Assembly: GCA_947650365.1 (NCBI GenBank)
Contig: CANTAL010000023.1
Span: forward strand, 1,061,501-1,125,500
Origin: Chamaelirium japonicum
Lineage: Eukaryota > Streptophyta > Magnoliopsida > Liliales > Melanthiaceae
DNA length: 64,000 bases
Direction: 5' to 3'
The translations under genes and the position numbers were made by a program. Under the pieces are notes generated by a model. It did not search any database and had not been told where the DNA came from. It worked only from the letters and a program-made list of their open reading frames with translations. Shown here piece after piece: positions 9,846-19,884 of the stretch. Every line of letters begins with the position of its first letter. Position 1 is the stretch's first letter.

Positions 9846-10367
9846 TGTATTTCTACCTTTTCTTTGTTGTTTACACTTGTAAACTCTCGATATGTAACAG
9901 CTAGCTCCTGTGCTTAGCCAATTTTTGATAATAGAAATTTTTGATGTTTGAAGATTGAATGTCTTATATCGAATGCCTTTAAATATCATGTTCTGGATAG
10001 CATTAGATAAGATACAATCTTTTGAATGTAAGGGGTCGAGTCGCAACTCGATTACCCAAACTTGTTGAAACTTGAAATTTGAATTTGAATTCGTGTAACA
10101 CTTGAATGTGAGGGGTTGAGTCGCAACTCAAGCTCCCAAACCTGTTAGACGATATAGAATTCGATTGAAATTGAACATTGAAATTTGAAGGTCAGTTTAA
10201 CATTTGTCAGTAAGAGGTTGAGTCGCAACTCAAGCACCCAAACTTGTTAAAAGACTTGGTAACTTGAATATGAATAATTTGAAACTGCTCCAGAACTTGA
10301 ATTGAAAAGCCGAATACTTTCACATTTGAATATTTGAAAGAGATCTTTATTCATCACAGAATTTACA
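9846..10367. promoter_or_regulatory. Convergent 3' region between antisense gene and pol, with palindromic repeats
   Basis: Three copies of a ~90-bp unit carry GAGTCGCAACTC at 10038-10049, 10118-10129 and 10220-10231, each followed by CCCAAAC(T/C)TGTT. On the minus strand AATAAA is at 10351-10346, just past the pol stop. Being the shared 3' end of two convergent genes, it may hold both polyadenylation regions. No ORF was seen. Confidence 0.6.
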
Positions 10368-13300
10368 TCATGGAAAAAACAACTTGAGGTGTCTAGCATT
10401 CCAAGCTCGAGGCAATCTATCTCCTTCTGGTGAGATCAGTCTGTAAGAGCCTTTGCCTCCTACTGATTCGACAATGTAGGGTCCTTCCCAGTTGGGAGCT
10501 AGTTTTCCACTGCTATGCTCCTTAGTGTTGTAAAAAATAGCTCTGAGAACTAGACTGCCGATTGGGAATTGTCTCTTGTAAACCTTTTGGTCGTATGCTC
10601 GTTTGATCTTCTGCTGGTACTTGGCCATACGAAGTGATGCTTGATCTCGCAATTCTTCAGAGAAGTCTAGATCATTGATCCGAAGCTCTTCGTTGATTCC
10701 TTCTTCAACTGCCCTGGTCTTCAGAGTACTTGATATATTTTCTGTTGGGAGTACTGCTTCCGATCCATATGTTAGACGAAAGGGTGAGAACCCTGTTGAT
10801 CTTCTCGGAGTTGTGCGATACCCCCAAAGAACTTCAGGTAGGACCTGTTCCCACAATCCTTTCTTGCTATTGAGTTTCTTCTTGAGTATACCAAGTATAG
10901 CTCTATTTGAGGCTTCAGCTTGACCATTGCATTGAGGATATCTCGGAGTTGGATAGAATAGCTTGATACCGTTGTTCAGACAGAACTCTCGGAATTTGTC
11001 GGAGTCAAATTGAGCTCCATTGTCAGCAACGAGAACTTGAGGTGTATCAAATCTTGAAAAGATATTGTGCCGAATGAATTTGATCACTTCGTCGTCAGTC
11101 TCTCGGAAGAGGGGCACGGCTTCAACCCATTTGGTAAAGTAATCAGTGGCCAGCAGTAGATACTTCTTCTTGCTCGGAGTTGGAGGGAAAGGACCCAAGA
11201 AATCTAACCCCCATTGATGGAAAGGCCAGGGACTTGATAATTGATGAAGCTCATCTGCAGGGAGATGGATAGCTCGAGCGTGCCGTTGGCATGGTTCACA
11301 TCTTTGAACAACTTGTCGAGCATCTTTTGCCATTGTAGGCCAGTAGTAACCTTGTAGCTTTGTCTTGGCTTCAAGGGATCTTCCTCCCGAATGATTCCCA
11401 CAAGCTCCAGAGTGGATATCAATCAGGATTGCTTGTGCTTGCTCGGGGCCAAGGCACTTGAGCAATATCCCATTGTGAGATTTGAAATATAGATCTTCTC
11501 CTTGTAGAATGTAGCATGGGAGCTTCCTTTGAAGTCTTCGGGCTTGATTTGGATCTTCTGGCATTTTGCCCTGCTTGAAGAAGTCGAAAATTGGTAGTCT
11601 CCAGTCTTCAAGCTCATTTGCAGTAGTGAGATTCAACATTAATTGATCTCCACCCCCAGATCTCTTGGTAGTAGTAAGGATCTGTTGATCGGGGATGGTC
11701 TTGGGTACTTCTTGATAATCGATCTGTATTTGCCTTCCTCCAAGTGAGTCTCCCAGAACTGAGGCAGCATTGGCTAAGGCATCTGCTTCTCGGTTCTCTG
11801 CTCTGGGGATTTGGATGAATTCGGCATTAGTAAAACGTTGTTGAAGACATCGTACTAAGGCTAAATAGAGTTGCATTCTTTCTTCTCGAGCTGTATACTC
11901 TCCATTGATTTGCCTTATGATCAACTGGGAGTCACTGTAGACGAGGATTCGATCTACCCCCAGGGATTCAGCCATTTCAAGTCCAGAAATGAGTGCTTCA
12001 TATTCGGCTTCGTTATTGGTGGCGTTGAACCCTAGGAGAGTGGCCTTCTGTAGATGATCAAGTTCGGGGGATACTAAGACTATCCCAGTTCCCGAACCGA
12101 TCAAACTTGAAGCTCCATCAGTATAAAGCTTCCATGGAGGGGTTGCAGCAATAGCTTCGAGACTTGGATCAATTCTTGTTGCAAGGTCGATCGGAGTATT
12201 GTCCTCATCTTCTAAGCGCATGTCGACATCTTCTTTCCAAGTGATGGGATCTTCAACAGGAAAATCAGCTAGAAAATCAGCAATAGCTTGACCTTTGATA
12301 GAAGTGCGAGATTCGAACTGAATCCCCAGAGCACTCATTTCGATCACCCATTTGGTCATTCGACCCGCCCTACCAGCTTTGTCGACGATATCTTTGAGTG
12401 GATGCTCTGAAATGACAGTGATCTGGTAGGAGACGAAGTAAGGTTGAAGGCAACGCGATGCAGTGAGCAAGGCCAGGATGACCTTCTCAGTTTTTGAATA
12501 GCGAGTCTCAGCTGGAAGAAGAGTGTGGCTAATGTAATAGACTGGATGTTCGATGCCACCTCTTCTGCTAACTAGAACTGCGCTGATTGCTTGATCGGTA
12601 ACAGCGAGATAGAGCCACAAGTCTTCTGTTGGAAGTGGAGCAGTCAGGATAGGAGCTTGCACCAGATATTTCTTGATGTTCTGAAAAGCTTCTTCGCATG
12701 TTGAATTCCACCCTGAAGTATCCGCCTTTCGTAGTTTGTCGAAGAGAGGCTTACATTTATCTGAAGACTTTGAGATGAATCGATTGAGTGCTGCTAACCT
12801 TCCAGTGAGACGTTGAACTTCTTTTCGATTTGTAGGTGAAGGCATATCGAGGATAGCTCGAATTTGATCAGGATTGGCTTCAATACCCCTTCTGGTCACA
12901 AGATGACCCAGGAATTTGCCAGATTGAACTCCGAAAGCGCACTTGGCTGGATTGAGCTTCATACGATATTTTCGAAGGACTTGAAAGGTTTCCGCCAGAT
13001 CAGAAAGATGCTTGCTTCGCATGGAGCTCTAGGTGAGGAGATCATCAATGTAGACTTCGACATTGCGACCAATCTGATCTTCGAACATCTTTGTGACTAA
13101 CCTTTGATAGGTGGAACCAGCATTCTTGAGGCCGAATGGCATGACATTGTAGCAGTAGAGACCTCGGCTAGTCACAAAACATGTCTTCTCTTGATCATCA
13201 GAGTGAAGAGGAATTTGATTATATCCAGAGTACCCATCCATGAAAGACAATAGCTCGTGGCCAGCAGTGGCATCGACGAGTCTATCAATCCTTGGCATGG

Positions 13301-13778
13301 GGAACGGGTCTTTGGGGCAAGCCTTGTTGAGATTGGTGAAGTCGATGCAAACTCTGACTTTGCCATTCTTCTTCGGAACAGCAACAATATTAGAGATCCA
13401 AGTAGGATACTCTACTTCACGGATGAAGCCTACTGCGAGTAGCTTGGTGATTTCTTCATGAACAACAATTTGCAGCTCTGATCGGATGGTGCGTGGCTTT
13501 TGCTTGACAGGCTTTACTTCTTCTCTGATCGCAAGTCGATGACAAGCATCTTCTGGATTGATCCCAGGCATATCTTCGAAGCACCAAGCGAAGACGTCGA
13601 TATTGGACTGGAGGAAGGATACCATGTCTCGCACTTCTGCGTCGCTAAGACCGGTACTAATAAAGGTTTGTCGAGGGAGATCTCCACTACCGATGTTGAT
13701 TGGGATGATTTCTTCAACTGAAGGTGATACTTCCCATTCGATTGGTGGAGGTTCGGTCAGCGGGATCTCCTTTGATTG
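10368..13778 (-). pseudogene. pol: E1 pol: RT-RNase H-integrase, one premature stop
   Basis: The frame continues that of gag-PR after its TAG. The RT has the VPKKNGKVRVCIDF and GYSGYNQIPL motifs and YIDD (codons at about 13052-13041). RNase H has LYTDGAS, NNEAEYEAL and YSDSQL. Integrase has an HH-CEPC finger, a DFLGPF...ADNGAQF...NGQAEASN DDE core and a GPYIV C-terminus. Right after YIDDLLT a TAG (13031-13029) replaces the Lys codon of copies A and B (AAG to TAG), cutting the polyprotein within RT. Downstream the same frame is open to the stop at 10368. As genomic DNA it is a pseudogene, but only one base from open. No separate start is needed if pol is made by readthrough from gag. Confidence 0.9.
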
Positions 13779-13781
13779 CTA
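13773..13781 (-). promoter_or_regulatory. E1 gag/pol in-frame UAG with readthrough-type context
   Basis: On the minus strand the gag-PR frame ends AAA TAG CAA TCA and pol continues in the same frame without another stop to RT. CAATCA fits CARYYA, the 3' context known to promote readthrough of UAG in tobamoviruses. The same nine bases occur at the homologous place in copies A and B. Readthrough is inferred. Confidence 0.65.
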
Positions 13782-16247
13782 TTTGGAAGAGGGACCAGCT
13801 TCTTCTCGTGGCCGCTTTGGAGGAGCAATATTGATCTTGCGATATGTTTTTGCAGCAGCAGCTTCACAAGATCTCCCAGCTTGTTGATCGCCTCGAATGC
13901 AGACGATGCCTTCTCCCGTTGCAAACTTGAGCAGTTGATGATAAGAAGAGGAGATGGCATTGATCTGGTGAAGGAATGGTCGCCCAAGAATGGCGTTGTA
14001 ACTAGACACTCCTTCGACAATGGCAAACCTCACCGAGACTCGAGTCTCTCGGCTGAGGTCCAGAGTGAATCTTGATTCGCCCACCATGATGCTTTGTTCG
14101 TCGTTGAAGCCAGTGATCACGGTCGGGACGACGTCAAGGCTTTGATACTTATGCCCCAGACGTTTGAAACAGTCTGAGAACATAACGTCGATGGAGCTCC
14201 CTGTGTCGATGAGGATTCGATTGACGGTACTTCCGTCGATAATGAGTTTCAAGACCATGGGGTCTCGATGTGGAGTATGGACTCCTTGAAGATCGGTGTC
14301 GTTGAAGACGATGGATGGCCAAGCAAGACCTTCGATGGGCTTCTCGATCCAGGTATCTTCTTTGCTCGCAATAGAACGAACGTGGAAGATGCGTCGAACT
14401 TGTCGATCCACCTCTTTCCCGGTCAGATTTTGGTTGTGCAATGTTCCATGTATACCAAAGACATTAGCATTCACAGAGATAGGTTGCCTGTCAGAGGAGA
14501 CTTGATGTATCCAACACACTTCTTTCCCCTTGGCAGAGGTTCGATGTTGATCGTGCCCGTTGTTGACGAATTCTTGAAGGTAGCCCTCTCGCAACAAGTC
14601 TTCAAGATGGAACTTCAACCGATAGCACCGATCGGTGGAGTGGCCGTGACTTCGATGGAATTCGCAGTAGACTGTTTTGTCTGCTGTGAATTTGGAGTTT
14701 GGCTGAAGAGGATTGGGCCTCCGAAGATACTCGTCATGTTGAATGCGGTTGAGTATCTGTTCGACTGGCATATTCCACTCGGTGAAAGTGGTCTTTGTTG
14801 GAGATCGACGCCCATCATTCTTTGATCGCTTGTTGGCCGGAGGGGCTGCTGCCTCAGCGTTGTGAGCCTTGGCAGCGTACTTTGGAGCTTCTCTTTCCGC
14901 CGGTCTTCGCTTCGTCTCTCGCCCTTTTTGAGCGACTTGGTCATCTTCAACCTCGATCTCTCTCTGGATTCGATCGAACATAGCTCCCAGAGAAGGAGGG
15001 GGATTGCGGATGAAGTCGTTGTAGATGTGTAGATCGAAGCGGAGAGCATTCTGGAAAGCCAACATGATGGCTTCATCATCCAGATGTCTTCCAGAGAGGG
15101 CAGCGTGCTCGTTGCGAAACCTCCTAGTGAAACTTCGGAGAGTCTCGTCAGCACCCATTCTTAGTCGATAGAGAGAGTCGAGCTTCTTCTCGGGCTTCAG
15201 ATTGAGCTGATAATGCTGCACAAAGAGTTTAGCCAAAATATCAAACTGGGTGATGGACCCAGCTCGGAGATTGTGATACCAGTCGAGCGACGGTTCATCG
15301 AGACTTCCTGCGAAGGTGCGGCAGAGCACATTGTTTTCTTCTTCGTGCGGCGTTAAAGCTTGCTTGAATGCGAGGATGTGGAGAGTTGGATCTCCTCTAA
15401 TGCAGTTGAATTTGGGGAGGATAGGAGTTCTCCATCCCCTTGGAAATGTCGACTCGAAGAGGCTTCGATGTAGAGGCCCGGCAGAGGAATAGCCATCCCT
15501 ACGACCATGTCCTCGACCTAGAGGTGGGTCAAGAGGCAAGATCGCAAGGTCTTGCTCAGGTATTGAAGTATTTGCCGATTGAAGTCTATGTCGGAGGTCC
15601 GATCCAAGCCCACGCTGGAGTGGAATGGAAGGGGAGACTCTACTCTTTGAAGAAGCGCTTTTCATTTGGTGCTTCCTTTGGATATTGAGCTTTGAAGGCG
15701 CCCTCTTGTCGCAGTTGCGGCCAGAAGACGATTAAGAAGACTCGTCGTCAAGGCGATCCCAAACACTCTGTTTCCAGGGGGCAGCAGAGGGAGTTGGGTC
15801 GCATCGGATCCTCTCGAGGGCAGCAGTGCCCATTGACCTCCGTTGCTCGGAGTGAATTGAATGTCGAGGAAGATCGACCCTCTCACTTGTAGAGGGGATA
15901 GGAAGAGCGATCCCAGCCTCAGACGCTGCCTTCTTCAGAGCATCCCTCTCAGCGGTGAGGGTGGCATTTTGCTTTGCCAATTGGAGGAGTTGGAAATCGA
16001 CCACCGAAATTTGATAGGTCGATGGAGGATCTTCAGCAGGAGTGGGGGTAGTTTGCCTAACCGATTGTCGTGCAGGATGGGCGATAGGTCGATCGACAGA
16101 TCTCCCACTCCCTGAACGAACCCCCATTTCGGGAACAGCAAGGGGCTGTCCGAAGTTGAGCCTTTGACTCATTGATCGAGTCTCAGGACGAGCTTGTTGT
16201 TGAGTATTACTTCCTTCTGGTTGACCTTGATGTTTCGTCCTCGCCAT
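13779..16247 (-). pseudogene. gag: E1 gag-protease with one premature stop
   Basis: It starts MARTKHQGQ at 16247 (same start as the intact copy B) and ends AGPSSK-TAG at 13779. A TAA at 15734-15732 replaces a CAA Gln codon (residue 172) and splits it into 171- and 628-codon pieces in the same frame. Visible features are a proline/glutamine-rich N-terminus, a retrotransposon Gag domain around FTRRFRNEHAALSGRHLDDE, a C-FH-GH-C zinc-knuckle-like motif (YCEFHRSHGHSTDRC), and an aspartic protease with ILIDTGSS active site. In family members Gag forms the virus-like particle and the protease cleaves the polyprotein. Confidence 0.9.
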
Positions 16248-16389
16248 TCAGAGAGCGAAAGGTGCAACGAGATTGCCGACGTCCGATCAGTGGTCTGATC
16301 AACCGAGGGGGCGAGGAAGTTTGACTATCAAGATCGGTTGTAGGCTCAACTGATCAAGTAGTAGCGGAGAGCTAGACTTTTTGATCGGA
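16248..16389 (-). other. E1 leader (5' UTR)
   Basis: 142 bp between PBS and gag start, collinear with the leaders of A (31598-31732) and B (41560-41694). No ORF; a packaging signal might lie here but cannot be recognised by eye. Confidence 0.6.
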
Positions 16390-16406
16390 TCCCACAGACG
16401 GCGCCA
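16390..16406 (-). other. E1 primer-binding site
   Basis: Minus strand TGGCGCCGTCTGTGGGA starts 3 bases after the LTR end. Its first nine bases equal those of a tRNA-Asp-type PBS and then diverge. This form is shared by A and B and is familiar from Tat-lineage elements; the exact primer tRNA is not settled here. Confidence 0.75.
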
Positions 16407-16409
16407 AAC

Positions 16410-17341
16410 TGTGGGGGAAAATCTTCGTGCCGACCCGAAGACCTCGCCTCACCAGTCAATTGGAGTTGGAGTTACCTCTTTCGATATGTAAACAGAGAGG
16501 CAATCAGAGAGAGGGTTTGACACAAGAGATGTGATCTCGGAGTTCAGCCGAAGCCTACGTCTCCGTGCTATAGGGAGCAACCCGAATTCACTAACACTTC
16601 ACTTGAAGTGACCTCGACAGGCCGAGTGTCACTGAAATCTCTTTGACCTCTTCAAGGACAAGAAGAAGAAGATCAAAGAGTTAGAAATTTCTAGGTTCTG
16701 GTTTCTGAAATAGATATCAACTGATGGCACTGATCTATTATCAGAGCTTTGGTTTTGGTTCTGGAATTTCGGGTTTCGGATCTGAGTTTCGATCCATTTA
16801 CATTCGAAGGCTCTGCTATTTATAGACTTTCCTGGTGGCAAATGGCGGTTTCTGCTGCAGTATCTGGGGATCCTTCAGGTAAAGCTGGTGGGCCCCGTTA
16901 CTGTCTTCTGGGGGATTCAACAGATTCTTGGTCCCACCAGGCAGGGCCGGTGGGTTCCGCGGTAGCCCTCGTGGACCCACCAGGCAGGGCCGGTGGGTCC
17001 TGCGGTAGTCCTCGTGGACCCACCAGGCAGGGCCGGTGGGTCCTGTGGTAGTCCTCGTGGGCCCACCAGGCAGGGCCGGTGGGTCCTGTGGTAGCCCTCG
17101 TGGGCCCACCAGGCAGGGCCGGTGGGTCCTGTGGTAGTCCTCGTGGGCCCACCAGGCAGGGTCGGTGGGTCCTGTGGTAGCCCTCGTGGGCCCACCAGGC
17201 AGGGCCGGTGGGTCCTGTGGTAGTCCTCGTGGGCCCACCAGGCAGGGCCGGTGGGTCCTGTGGTAGTCCTCGTGGGCCCACCAGGCAGGGCCGGTGGGTC
17301 CCGCGGTAGTTGGTAATCTTCTGCCAAAATTTGCACCCACA
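16410..17341 (-). repeat. E1 5' LTR (932 bp)
   Basis: It matches 4070-5044 apart from one fewer 43-bp unit (about nine copies, 16930-17310) and a handful of substitutions. TATA box at 16816-16825 (minus strand). Confidence 0.93.
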
Positions 17342-17346
17342 CGACG
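17342..17346. other. TSD CGACG of E1 (right copy)
   Basis: Second copy of the 5-bp duplication, directly after the E1 5' LTR; outer LTR sequence resumes with TGATCAAGCC. Confidence 0.9.
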
Positions 17347-18260
17347 TGATCAAGCCAAAGCGAAGCAGCATCGAGGAACAAGATCAAGGAAGGCGAAGTC
17401 CACGGAGCAATCTTAAAGGATGATCTGTACTTTGTTCTTTTCGTATTTTTTTTCCTTTGATGTAACAAGAATCATGTCTAGCTAAATTTCATGCTAAGGC
17501 CTAGATAAAACCCTGGATCTAGTAGATGTTAGGTTTATTTTATGCGTTCTATGCCAATGCTCTTTAATGTTTTATGCGATTCAATTCTTAATTAATTGAT
17601 GATTCAATTTGCTCTCACAATCCATGCCATGTATGTTTTGTAGTTAGCGCTAAAATTGACCATCATGCAATTAGGCCTATTTTAATCAAATAATTAAAAC
17701 CCAGATCTTGCATGCTTAACTCAGACATCGGATGCTCTGCTCATGTGCTTTGATCCATTATGCTTAACCTAGATGTTTGATGCTTCATTTTATTACCAAT
17801 GCTTGAGTTGAATCCAATATTAGATAACTATATTTAAAGCCCTAATGATCACATCTCGAGAAAGCATGGGATTTGTTTCCCGCATGCTACTCGCCTAAAA
17901 TAGAACACCATAAGTTAAATATAGCATCTACGATGATCTAGCGGTGGATTCGACCGCCTTAGTATCTTATCCATATCCGAACTTCCATACTGCACCACAT
18001 TACCTTAGTTAATTGCATGCTTTAATATTGCTTAGTTTACTTTTTCATCACAATCTCATAAAACCAAATCAACAATATTGCTAATTAAGTAATTTAGATT
18101 AAATAACTAATAACCCTAGATTAGACAGTTTCCTCATTAGCAATCCCTGTGGGATTGACCTCGTAATACGTACCGCTCCTACAAAGCGATTCGTGCACTT
18201 GCGAGTTATAATTTAGATCAAATTAAACCCCTTAATTTAGGATTAGTTTAGATCGCATCA
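17347..18260 (+). repeat. Outer element 5' LTR, second part
   Basis: Collinear with 56956-57869 of the 3' LTR and ending GATCGCATCA. With 1840-4069 it gives an LTR of about 3144 bp. No gene is seen in it. Confidence 0.88.
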
Positions 18261-18266
18261 AGTTTT

Positions 18267-18284
18267 TGGCGCCGTTGCCGGGGA
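18267..18284 (+). other. Outer element PBS (tRNA-Asp type)
   Basis: TGGCGCCGTTGCCGGGGA lies 6 bp after the LTR end and is complementary to the 3' end of plant tRNA-Asp (TCCCCGGCAACGGCGCCA, from general knowledge). It marks the start of the internal region and the + orientation. Confidence 0.85.
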
Positions 18285-18385
18285 TTGCAACGGAGCTTTC
18301 GTATCTAGGTTATTCCTTATTTGCCTTAGTTTTATTAGTTTAATTTTATCTTTAGAGTATAGTAAGTTCTTAATTTTTAAACAAA

Positions 18386-18475
18386 ATGACTAACCAAGCA
18401 ATGACCCTAAAAGAATATATGAAACAAACAAGGACCACCAGACATCAAGATTGTACAAACTTTCAACTGAAATAG
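18386..18475 (+). pseudogene. Short gag-like N-terminal ORF (29 aa)
   Basis: First ATG after the PBS. The peptide has a MTLKEYM...TRTT pattern like the N-terminus of Gag in Athila/Tat-type elements. It ends at TAG and overlaps the 477-codon ORF in another frame, so it looks like the original gag start cut off by a frameshift. It could alternatively be an upstream ORF limiting translation of the longer ORF. Confidence 0.4.
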
Positions 18476-19884
18476 AATATCCTGAAAGAAATTCACCAAT
18501 TAGGAGTTTACATGGCCATATACAATATAATTCACCATGCTATGATACACATGATCCTAGATGGCAAAATTATCACGATCCTAGATGGCAAAATTTTCAA
18601 TATCCAAGTAGGCAATATTATCAAAATTCTAGTTGGCAAAATCATCACGACTATAGTTGGAAAAATGAATCATCTGCAAATAATTTTCAAGAACCTTATG
18701 ATTATATGCCATCAAATGAGGAGAGTTTTGAAGAAACACTACAAATGTCTATGCTCAATCAGCTTATCCAGAACTATCAAAGCAATATGGTAGAGCAAAT
18801 GAACACTTTTGAAAGAATTGAATCACATTTTAATATCATTAAGGAAGCAATACTTCGAGATCAACTTCAACCTGGGTCTAACTCCGATGAAGATTATAAG
18901 GATTATGAGAACATAATTAGCGTCTCAATAGATAATGGAGCTGATGAGGAGACCAAGATGGACATCCTTATAGAAGTTGAACTTGCCAAATCTAATTTTC
19001 TTAATCCTTTGGAAGATTGTCCGAGCAATATTGATAACATTAATATGGATATGATTTTTAAGGATACTTATGATCTCTCATCCAACATTGACGTCATCAA
19101 TGATGATACTATAGATGGTATAATTGATGAAGAAGTCTATGCTCCCCCCTACAACGATGATGATGAGATTATTAAAGAAAGTAATATTCTCCTATCCAGT
19201 TTAAAAGTTACTAATGATAATAAAATCTATGAGATGAATATGATCGATAACCTTATGAAGAACAAGATTCTTCAATCATCTTTTAATGATCCATTGGAGG
19301 CGTGCTTAAAAAATTTTGGTTACCCGAATGATGATCTGACCAATATTATATTTGATGACACCCATGATCTTCCTTATGACATTGATGATGATATGTTTGC
19401 TAAAAAAATCAATGCTCTATCAATGAATCTTGACATAAATGATATCATAATTGATCATCCATCCATTATCGAAAAATCATACATTAACCTACAAATTCTG
19501 CCATCTGAGTTTCAACATACATATTTAGGTGAAGAAGATATATTTTCTGATTTAATTTTTCCTCAATACATCCAAAATCAGAAAATTCAATTATACAAAA
19601 TTTTCAAAGATAATATACATGATACATGGTGGAATAGAGAGTATAATAATGAATCTTATATTGTTTCAATTGAAAAGAAAAATCATGAAGAACAATATAG
19701 GATGAACCCTAATAGAATAAAGAAGATTTACGTAGAAAGATACCCAAAGTATACTATAGAATATAATTTCTCAATGGATGACTACTCTCTTTTCTTTTTG
19801 AAAATTCCATCTGCTGAAAAACTCATTTATACTGTAGCAGTAATTCTATTTATTTATTTATTAATATCTGCTCATCTTTATTAG
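18451..19884 (+). CDS. Outer element ORF, 477 aa: gag-related N-terminus, acidic body, C-terminal hydrophobic segment
   Basis: The only long ORF of the internal region. Residues about 25-80 hold repeated aromatic motifs (DPRWQNYHDPRWQN, SSWQNHHDYSWKN) like the Asn/Trp repeats in Gag proteins of Athila-type elements. About 100-140 may form a helix (MLNQLIQNYQ...MNTFERIESHF). The middle is very acidic (DDD, DEE runs). The last ~20 residues (LIYTVAVILFIYLLISAHLY) are a likely transmembrane helix at the extreme C-terminus. I see no zinc knuckle, protease or RT. It may be a degenerate Gag remnant kept open by chance, or a protein specific to this non-autonomous family; a tail anchor would be unusual for Gag. 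Function unknown. Confidence 0.6.
   Translation: MYKLSTEIEYPERNSPIRSLHGHIQYNSPCYDTHDPRWQNYHDPRWQNFQYPSRQYYQNSSWQNHHDYSWKNESSANNFQEPYDYMPSNEESFEETLQMSMLNQLIQNYQSNMVEQMNTFERIESHFNIIKEAILRDQLQPGSNSDEDYKDYENIISVSIDNGADEETKMDILIEVELAKSNFLNPLEDCPSNIDNINMDMIFKDTYDLSSNIDVINDDTIDGIIDEEVYAPPYNDDDEIIKESNILLSSLKVTNDNKIYEMNMIDNLMKNKILQSSFNDPLEACLKNFGYPNDDLTNIIFDDTHDLPYDIDDDMFAKKINALSMNLDINDIIIDHPSIIEKSYINLQILPSEFQHTYLGEEDIFSDLIFPQYIQNQKIQLYKIFKDNIHDTWWNREYNNESYIVSIEKKNHEEQYRMNPNRIKKIYVERYPKYTIEYNFSMDDYSLFFLKIPSAEKLIYTVAVILFIYLLISAHLY

Larger units (their letters stand above)
4070..17341 (-). mobile_element. E1: Tat-type Ty3/gypsy LTR retrotransposon with antisense gene
   Basis: A 13.3-kb element on the minus strand. 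Its 5' LTR is at 16410-17341 and its 3' LTR at 4070-5044; they differ by one 43-bp repeat unit and a few substitutions, so it inserted fairly recently. Order in its own direction: LTR, PBS, gag-protease, in-frame TAG, RT-RNase H-integrase, convergent antisense gene, minisatellite arrays, PPT, LTR. The integrase has a GPY-type C-terminus and no chromodomain. Together with the antisense ORF this fits the Tat lineage, where such antisense ORFs are known (Retand-like). Gag and pol each carry a premature stop, so E1 itself is probably not autonomous. Confidence 0.92.

Noticed and set aside
4070..17341. Endogenous pararetrovirus or envelope-bearing retrovirus
   Set aside because: No movement or coat protein; order RT-RNase H-integrase with LTRs, PBS and PPT is Ty3/gypsy. 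The extra gene is antisense and has no signal peptide or membrane segment.
18267..18284. A tRNA gene at the PBS sites
   Set aside because: Only the 14-18 bp complementary to tRNA 3' ends is present; no cloverleaf can be formed around it. No tRNA or rRNA gene was recognised in the window.
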